From KACC-23026 sp963829575 (lineage in GTDB: Bacteria > Bacillota > Bacilli > Bacillales > Sporolactobacillaceae), in NCBI GenBank assembly GCA_963829575.1, contig CAWHJF010000015.1:53680-117679 (forward strand): a DNA stretch of 64,000 nt, read 5' to 3'. This document shows, piece by piece, positions 59,357 through 64,000 of this stretch. Each line of letters begins with the position of its first letter. The stretch's first letter is position 1. The notes below the pieces were generated by a model. That model was not told the origin of the DNA. It saw only the letters and a list, made by a program, of their open reading frames with translations, and did no database searches. Both the position numbers and the translations under genes were made by a program.

Positions 59357-60412
59357 ATGTTGACACAAGAAGCTGTATTGGAAGTTTTAAAAACCGTTCA
59401 AGATCCTTATTTACATAAAAGCATTGTTGAAACAAATGGAATTCGTGAAATAAAGATCTCAGAAGGATTTGTCAGTTTGAAAATTGGTTTGGCTAAAACC
59501 CAAACGGCGGAACAAATGAAGGTTCAACAAGAAATTGTACAAAAGTTAAAAGCCAATGGGGCAGATTCCGTAGGGCTTCGTTTTGAACCACTTTCACAAG
59601 AAGAATTGGACAAGCTTGGCGGTGTTCCAGAACCTAAAGGCCAAAGCATCTTATCTAAAGGAAGTAAGACAACCTTTATTGCGATTGCGAGTGGTAAGGG
59701 TGGTGTTGGAAAATCAACAGTTTCCGTAAACCTTGCTGTTGCACTCCAACGTCTTGGCAAGAAAGTAGGCATTATCGATGCGGACATCTATGGATTTAGT
59801 ATTCCAGACATGATGGGAATCGAAGAGCGTCCTAAGGTTGCGGATAAACGAATTCTTCCTGTGGAACGCTTTGGCGTTAAGGTCATTTCGATGGGTTTCT
59901 TTGTTGAAGACAACTCTCCGGTCGTTTGGCGTGGACCAATGCTTGGGAAAATGTTGAATAATTTCTTTGGTGAAGTAGAGTGGGGCGATTTAGATTATCT
60001 CATTCTCGACCTTCCACCAGGTACAGGAGACATTGCAATGGATATTCACGCCATGATTCCTCATTGCAAAGAAATCATTGTCACAACGCCACACCCAACG
60101 GCTGCGTTCGTTGCTGCTCGTGCAGGTGCCATGGCCGTCAAAACTGAGCATCAGATCTTAGGCGTTATTGAAAATATGTCTTATTATGAAAGTAAGACGA
60201 CCGGTGAGCGCGAGAATGTGTTTGGCGAAGGTGGAGGAGATAAACTGAGCGAAGTGCTTGGAACAGAACTTCTCGGTCAGATCCCACTTGGGCAACCGGA
60301 TGCGGAGTCGGACGTTTTTGCACCTTCAGTCTATGCGGGTGAGCATGCAATTGGTAAAATCTATTTAGAAATGGCAAGCCGTGTTGTTGAAAAATTAAAC
60401 GAAGAGAACTAA
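59357..60412 (+). CDS. salA: Mrp/NBP35-type P-loop ATPase SalA
   Basis: SalA (YbaL) of B. subtilis represses scoC and influences protease gene expression; other family members carry Fe-S clusters. The ATG at 59357 (MLTQEAVLEVLKTVQDPY) after AGGAGG gives 351 residues, and the upstream frame is rejected. An N-terminal MIP18/DUF59 domain (residues 1-80) is followed by the deviant Walker A GKGGVGKS at 113-120, DADIYGFSIPDMMG, LDLPPGTGD and TTPHPTAAFVAARAGAMAVK. No C-terminal CxxC for an Fe-S cluster is seen, which favours the SalA-type regulator. Confidence 0.93.
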   Translation: MLTQEAVLEVLKTVQDPYLHKSIVETNGIREIKISEGFVSLKIGLAKTQTAEQMKVQQEIVQKLKANGADSVGLRFEPLSQEELDKLGGVPEPKGQSILSKGSKTTFIAIASGKGGVGKSTVSVNLAVALQRLGKKVGIIDADIYGFSIPDMMGIEERPKVADKRILPVERFGVKVISMGFFVEDNSPVVWRGPMLGKMLNNFFGEVEWGDLDYLILDLPPGTGDIAMDIHAMIPHCKEIIVTTPHPTAAFVAARAGAMAVKTEHQILGVIENMSYYESKTTGERENVFGEGGGDKLSEVLGTELLGQIPLGQPDAESDVFAPSVYAGEHAIGKIYLEMASRVVEKLNEEN

Positions 60413-60489
60413 AAAAGAGCCCTAATAAGGAACCCCTTTGTGTTAGAAGAACTCGCTAACATAAGGGGGTTTTTTTGGGCTCTTTTTTC
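60411..60489. terminator. Nested bidirectional terminator between salA and gerD
   Basis: Outer stem AAAAAAGAGCCC (60411-60422) pairs with GGGCTCTTTTTT (60477-60488). Inside, AACCCCTT...GTTAG pairs with CTAAC...AAGGGGGTT and T7. A-runs and T-runs on both sides let it stop salA (plus) and gerD (minus) transcripts. Confidence 0.9.
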
Positions 60490-60493
60490 TTAT

Positions 60494-61105
60494 TTAGGAT
60501 GTAGATTTTTGTCCTCCGGAGGAAGAAGAAGACTTGGATTGAGTCCCTTTTTGCATTTCACTTTGGACAACTTTTTTCAATGTGTCTTCTAGTTGAGTTG
60601 TGAAAAGCGGACTTTGCATGGTTTCGATGATGGCTTTCTGCATTTGTTCACGGAACGGTTTAGTCTTCATTAGGTCTAAGTAATTCTGCTCCATGCTCGG
60701 TGTTTTAAGGATACTCATCATCGAACTTTGATACGTTGGATCTTTCATGAGTTGTTGCAAGATCGTTTTGTTTTCCGACTCCATCGTTTTTGCCAGTTTG
60801 GTCGAAAATTTTGGATCTTCCACAAGTGAGGTCCAAAACGCTTTACCTTGACTGGAAGTCATTGTGTCTACGATTGCTTGTTTCACCACTGAGTTATCAA
60901 TGACGAGTTCTTTTTTAAATTCTTCACTAGTAAGCGTATCTTTCAAGGCTTGCTTCCCCTCATCTGTTTTGAGCATATCCACGACCATCTTCTTAATGCT
61001 TGTGTAGTCAGGGTTTGCACCAGATGAGACTTGTGGTTGTGCGGCACAAGCGGTGAAGTTCAGGAGTAAAAAGGTTATTCCAAAAAGAAATCCCATGTAG
61101 CGCAT
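60494..61105 (-). CDS. gerD: Spore germination lipoprotein GerD
   Basis: Lipoprotein of the spore inner membrane needed to cluster germinant receptors. The ATG at 61105 follows GGGAGTGAC and gives 203 residues; the longer frame starts upstream of the sigma-G promoter and is rejected. A short signal peptide (MRYMGFLFGITFLLLNFTAC) ends in a lipobox with Cys20. The middle is a series of helices with MVVDMLKTDEGKQALKDTL, and the tail is a low-complexity Ser/Gly/Gln region. The gene is divergent from its neighbours and has its own forespore promoter. Confidence 0.93.
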   Translation of the reverse strand: MRYMGFLFGITFLLLNFTACAAQPQVSSGANPDYTSIKKMVVDMLKTDEGKQALKDTLTSEEFKKELVIDNSVVKQAIVDTMTSSQGKAFWTSLVEDPKFSTKLAKTMESENKTILQQLMKDPTYQSSMMSILKTPSMEQNYLDLMKTKPFREQMQKAIIETMQSPLFTTQLEDTLKKVVQSEMQKGTQSKSSSSSGGQKSTS

Positions 61106-61146
61106 CGTGATGTCACTCCCAACTGAAATCATAATAGGTTTAGTTT

Positions 61147-61175
61147 TAATATGCGATGTCACGTGGTTTTTATTC
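61147..61175 (-). promoter_or_regulatory. gerD sigma-G promoter
   Basis: On the minus strand, GAATA (61175-61171), 17 bases, CATATTA (61153-61147). This matches the sigma-G pattern GNATR-N17/18-CATNNTA. Transcription would start near 61140, about 35 bases before the gerD ATG. Confidence 0.85.
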
Positions 61176-61328
61176 TCAGCTTTAGTCATTCGGGGAATTT
61201 CATTTCAGGCATAGCATTTTTTTGAATCCAAAGTTACAATGAATATATTACTGAATATTTTCTATTGAAAGAATTGTAAACGTTTTGAATAAATGGGAAA
61301 TAACATTCCCTTTTATATTTCTTGAATT

Positions 61329-61360
61329 TTAAAAAAGGCCTTTTCTATACAAGCAGGCCT
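61329..61360 (-). terminator. Hairpin with minus-strand T-tract upstream of kbaA
   Basis: AGGCCT at 61336-61341 and 61355-61360 can pair. On the minus strand the stem is followed by TTTTTT (61335-61329). It may stop antisense transcripts from kbaA before gerD, or act as a hairpin in the kbaA leader. Confidence 0.5.
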
Positions 61361-61394
61361 CATAAAAACATGTTATAGGTGGAGGCTGTTTGTA

Positions 61395-61994
61395 TTGAAT
61401 GTGCAAAAGTGGATCGCTTTTTTTAACAAGACATTATTAATTGGTGCTTTTTCTTATCTGATTATGGGTCTATTCGTACAATGGGATCGGCTCACCGCAT
61501 CGGTTCATAATCATGATTTTATGGCGACAGGCATTCAACTTTTTGTTCTTCTGGTTTTTGGAGGAATGTTTAGTGTCCTAAGTCAGATGGGCTTTTTTGC
61601 TTATTTGACTCTGCATCGGATTGCGCTCGGTATGCTTCGTTCACATTCCTTATGGGGAATGATACAAGGTGTGTTCATTGCGTTTGCTTTTTTTGACTTT
61701 GTTTATTTTCGGCATGCAGCTTTTGGGGGGCAGGGGGAATCTATTTTGAGCGATTTTCTTCTGCCGCTTGTTTTGTTTATAGTGGCCCTGGTTACAGCTT
61801 ATTTTAAGAAAAAGGCAACCAACTCCTACGCTTATATCCCAACACTTTTCTTTATGTTTGTGATTACGATCATCGAATGGCTGGTAGGGCTCTTCCAAAA
61901 AGATCTGGGGATTGTTTGGATTATTGGAGTAACCCTTATCGCATGTAATGCGTATCAAGTTTTAACCTTACATAAGCTAACGAAAAAGGATTAA
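61395..61994 (+). CDS. kbaA: KinB-signalling activator KbaA
   Basis: Membrane protein that in B. subtilis activates the KinB branch of the sporulation phosphorelay. The 199 residues start at a TTG 9 bases after GGAGG. About six hydrophobic spans are seen: near residues 10-27, 45-70, 85-102, 118-136, 145-165 and 170-190. Sequence recognition is moderate; the name rests on position between gerD and pdaB, length (198 in B. subtilis) and topology. No enzymatic motif is visible. Confidence 0.85.
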   Translation: MNVQKWIAFFNKTLLIGAFSYLIMGLFVQWDRLTASVHNHDFMATGIQLFVLLVFGGMFSVLSQMGFFAYLTLHRIALGMLRSHSLWGMIQGVFIAFAFFDFVYFRHAAFGGQGESILSDFLLPLVLFIVALVTAYFKKKATNSYAYIPTLFFMFVITIIEWLVGLFQKDLGIVWIIGVTLIACNAYQVLTLHKLTKKD

Positions 61995-62011
61995 CTATTG
62001 AGGGTAATGCT

Positions 62012-62318
62012 CAGGCTGTCGAAAAAGTCTCGGAATCGCCTTTCTCATCTAAAAATAGCTTTACAAAAAACGAAAAGAAACGATTGACAAAGCTTTGTAA
62101 GCCTGCTGCTTGGAAATTATTCAATGCTCAACTTCTTGAATTGTCTATCCTGAAGGCTTGCTTAAAATCCTTCAAAGAGTAAGGATTTTAGGTAAGTAGA
62201 GGTTTCCTACTGCTGTTTACGCGGAAGAGAAAATGCACAAGAACAAGCATTAATGACAGCAACGGTTCAAAATATGAAAAAAATCGCCAATCACCACGCT
62301 AAGCTTACAGGCAGTTGA
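62012..62318 (+). mobile_element. Decayed IS1182-like transposase remnant
   Basis: CAGGCTGTCGAAAAAGTCT (62012-62030) resembles an IS terminal inverted repeat. The frame ending at 62318 reads ENAQEQALMTATVQNMKKIA then NHHAKLTGS and stop, the C-terminus of an IS1182-type transposase. Upstream coding is broken by frameshifts and the matching second terminal repeat is not found, so only a scar remains between kbaA and pdaB. Confidence 0.65.
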
Positions 62319-62326
62319 CGATCTTC

Positions 62327-62350
62327 TTAGCTCATTTATTTATGAGCTAA
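62327..62350. repeat. Perfect hairpin after the transposase remnant
   Basis: TTAGCTCA and TGAGCTAA pair around TTTATTTA, followed by ATAAAAAAT. It may be part of the relic or an unrelated terminator. Confidence 0.5.
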
Positions 62351-62370
62351 ATAAAAAATATCCAATTGGA

Positions 62371-62538
62371 AATCGTGAGATGCCTGCGGAAAAACGGACG
62401 GCCGAGATCTCGCAACCCCTATTGTGACCCGTATATGAAAGGAGCTCACATCAGTTAGTTGTCCTTTAGGGTAACCCCGATTTAAAGTGAGGAGACTCGG
62501 GCGTTCGTCCGCCGCAAGCGAGCGAATGTCCACCGGTT
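62371..62538. repeat. GC-richer structured repeat of Bacillaceae type
   Basis: Contains ATCGTGAGATGCCTGCGGA, AAACGGACGGCCGAG and GGCGTTCGTCCGCC, then AAGCGAGCGAATGTCCACC. This strongly resembles repeats seen across Bacillaceae intergenic regions. CGGACG (62395) pairs with CGTCCG (62506), CCGAG with CTCGG, and CGAGATCTCG is self-complementary. No gene is present. Function unknown. Confidence 0.6.
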
Positions 62539-62581
62539 GATAAAAAATACAATGAATTTCTTCAAAAACTTCATGAAAAAC

Positions 62582-62617
62582 GAGTGTAGAGAAAAAACAT
62601 GGGGTTTCTCTACACTC
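62582..62617 (-). terminator. pdaB terminator
   Basis: GAGTGTAGAGAAA (62582-62594) pairs perfectly over 13 bp with TTTCTCTACACTC (62605-62617). On the minus strand it is followed by GTTTTTC. It lies about 50 bases after the pdaB stop. Confidence 0.8.
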
Positions 62618-62620
62618 TGA

Positions 62621-62650
62621 GGATTAACCATTGAGGTTAATCCTTTTATT
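62621..62650 (+). terminator. Second hairpin after pdaB, T-tract on plus strand
   Basis: GGATTAACC-ATTGA-GGTTAATCC is a perfect 9-bp stem followed on the plus strand by TTTTATT. It would block plus-strand read-through into pdaB. Confidence 0.75.
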
Positions 62651-62666
62651 GTGGCCGTAATTTTTC

Positions 62667-63428
62667 TTAATTCACAAGTTTTGTTTTTGTTTTAGAGTCT
62701 GTAATCAGCGTTGAGAGCGGGACGATGGTGAGACCTTTTTCTTCTAATCCTTTAAGGATAAGTGGAAGGGCTCGAACGGTTTGGTTGGCCGTATCGGTTG
62801 CGTTTAACCGAATAATCGATCCCTTCTCTGTGTTTTCAAGGACGTATGAAACAATGGACTCATAGCCAGGATTGGTGTAATCCTGAGGGTCGACGTCCCA
62901 AAGCACCATTTGCTGACCCACTTTTTTCGTCTCTTGTAGAGCCATCTCATTCGCTTTACCTTTTGGTGGTCTGACAAAATGCGGGGTTCCACCACCTGCA
63001 TTTTTGATCATTTGATTAGCCCGTACAAGATCAGAATGAATGTCTTCGGCTTTTAGCGATGGATAGGTTTGTTCTTCACTTTGGCCATTCGATTCAATTT
63101 CAAAACCATTTTTTTTAAGATCTTTCACCATTTCTTTGTGTGCATTTGCCCATTGACCAGAAATGAAAAACGTTGCTCTCACATTTTGTTTCTTAAGTAT
63201 CTTTAAAAGAGGTTCGATTTGGATATCGCCAGAGCTTAAATCAAAGGTCAGTGCAACATGAGGTTTTGTAGTGTTCACACTAGCGATGGCCTCGGATTTA
63301 ACAGGGGTAGAAAGTACGGCAATCTGCTGGTTCTGAACAAAAGCTACAAAAGCTGCAAAAAAAGCCGTAACCAGAATGAAAACGAACTTCTTAATTCTTT
63401 TACCATTAAGTACCCATATAAACGGCAT
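62667..63428 (-). CDS. pdaB: Polysaccharide deacetylase family sporulation protein PdaB
   Basis: Required in B. subtilis to maintain spores after late sporulation. The ATG at 63428 follows AGGAGGCG and gives 253 residues (254 in B. subtilis). One N-terminal membrane anchor (FVFILVTAFFAAFVAF) precedes the NodB-like domain: HVALTFDLSSGDI near 60, NVRATFFISGQWA, and HFVRPPKGKAN. Where active deacetylases have TFDDG, this has TFDLSSG, and the family's usual ISWG is altered to LSSG; catalytic competence is doubtful. The gene runs opposite to its neighbours. Confidence 0.92.
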   Translation of the reverse strand: MPFIWVLNGKRIKKFVFILVTAFFAAFVAFVQNQQIAVLSTPVKSEAIASVNTTKPHVALTFDLSSGDIQIEPLLKILKKQNVRATFFISGQWANAHKEMVKDLKKNGFEIESNGQSEEQTYPSLKAEDIHSDLVRANQMIKNAGGGTPHFVRPPKGKANEMALQETKKVGQQMVLWDVDPQDYTNPGYESIVSYVLENTEKGSIIRLNATDTANQTVRALPLILKGLEEKGLTIVPLSTLITDSKTKTKLVN

Positions 63429-63578
63429 GATGCGCCTCCTAAAATGAATTGGTACTACCATAATATTTATCAATGGGACAGGATATTCGGACTAGCTACC
63501 AATCGAACGTTGGTTCTTCTTAAATGGAATAAAAAGTAAAATAAGTGGTTATACTCATCAAAGTAGCGAGGTGATAAG

Positions 63579-63800
63579 ATGTTAGGAGCCCTCTTTTTAT
63601 ATAATGAAATTCAAGAAATTGAATACCTAATAAAAAGGGAGTTGGAAGAATTACTTCTCGATATCGAAGATTCGAGACTCAACCATGTCGTTCGAAGAGC
63701 GATGGAGGAACGCTACCAAGTTCTTTTCAAAATCCTAAAGAGATTTGCAACACCAGAAGAATGTCTTAAATACTTAAGGCCCAAAAAGAACACAATTTAA
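63579..63800 (+). CDS. Small conserved-looking protein upstream of rRNA operon
   Basis: A 73-residue ORF with a good GAGGTGATAAG ribosome site. It is strongly helical and charged (EIEYLIKRELEELLLDIEDS, VVRRAMEERYQVLFKILKRF), with one Cys in ATPEECLKYLRP. No signal peptide or catalytic motif is visible. I believe similar short proteins occur near this locus in other Bacillaceae, but I cannot name it. The helix pattern could suit dimerisation. Confidence 0.65.
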   Translation: MLGALFLYNEIQEIEYLIKRELEELLLDIEDSRLNHVVRRAMEERYQVLFKILKRFATPEECLKYLRPKKNTI

Positions 63801-63851
63801 TACTGTTGAAAGTCCACAAAGGTTAACCCATTTGTTATTTCAAAAAAGGGG

Positions 63852-63881
63852 TTGACCTATGATCCTTTATCATGGTATATT
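63852..63881 (+). promoter_or_regulatory. rRNA-type promoter P1
   Basis: TTGACC (63852-63857), 18 bases, TATATT (63876-63881). First of two tandem promoters about 84 bases apart, the usual layout ahead of Bacillales rRNA operons. Confidence 0.78.
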
Positions 63882-63936
63882 AACAAATGCCGCTTCAAGA
63901 GAAGACAACTTATTGAAAAACAAAATAAAAAAGTTG

Positions 63937-63965
63937 TTGACTAATAGAAAATGGCGTGGTATTAT
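63937..63965 (+). promoter_or_regulatory. rRNA-type promoter P2
   Basis: TTGACT (63937-63942), 17 bases, TATTAT (63960-63965). An AT-rich stretch (AAAAACAAAATAAAAAAG) directly upstream could serve as an UP element. The hairpin-forming AGTCGCTTTTGTAGCGA follows, as in rRNA leaders; the operon itself lies beyond the window. Confidence 0.82.
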
Positions 63966-64000
63966 ATGGAAGTCGCTTTTGTAGCGAGCAAATGAATTTG

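Noticed and set aside
59170..59418. 82-residue ORF upstream of and overlapping salA
   Set aside because: Crosses the salA palindrome and start region in another frame; no recognisable product.

Overview
The window is a chromosomal segment of a low-to-moderate GC, endospore-forming member of the Bacillales. Gene order follows Bacillus subtilis from ctsR through the ribosomal protein superoperon to pdaB. Proteins are close to B. subtilis versions, and Shine-Dalgarno sites are strong (AAGGAGG type) with many GTG/TTG starts. The sporulation and germination genes sigH, cwlD, gerD, kbaA and pdaB are present. It is not B. subtilis itself: leaders, spacers and protein tails differ. I cannot name the species.

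Region 1 (1-4100) is the only accessory part. An apparently intact IS66-type element (612-2993) sits among direct and inverted copies of a module made of a 5S rRNA 3' end, its terminator and a flanking spacer. The modules left of the element point to the minus strand and those on the right to the plus strand, and the element has no matching target duplication. This looks like the scarred end of an rRNA operon (B. subtilis has rrnW just upstream of ctsR).

Region 2 (4100-15500) holds the CtsR-controlled stress operon ctsR-mcsA-mcsB-clpC, then radA, disA, yacL, ispD, ispF and gltX. Region 3 (15500-20540) holds a cysteine T-box, cysE (with a frameshift), cysS, mrnC, rlmB, rae1 and sigH.

Region 4 (20540-37660) carries rpmG-secE-nusG, rplK-rplA (two sites resembling the 23S rRNA L1-binding stem), rplJ-rplL behind an L10 leader, rsmC, rpoB-rpoC, an L7Ae-like gene, rpsL-rpsG-fusA and tuf. 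Region 5 (37660-53200) is the S10-spc-alpha cluster from rpsJ to rplQ, including secY, adk, map, a KOW-domain gene, infA and rpoA. Region 6 (53200-57750) has the ECF transporter energising module, truA, and rplM-rpsI behind an L13 leader.

Region 7 (57750-64000) has a DUF2521 gene, cwlD, salA, gerD (minus strand, with a sigma-G promoter), kbaA, a transposase relic, a structured repeat, pdaB (minus strand) and a small conserved-looking ORF. It ends in two tandem rRNA-type promoters, so another rRNA operon probably starts just beyond the window.

Most of the window is therefore ordinary core genome for transcription, translation, protein quality control and sporulation. I found no new defence system, biosynthetic cluster or CRISPR array. 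The points worth a second look are the rRNA-tail/IS66 rearrangement, the cysE frameshift, the radA-disA overlap, the paired L1 sites, and several unexplained RNA structures between genes.
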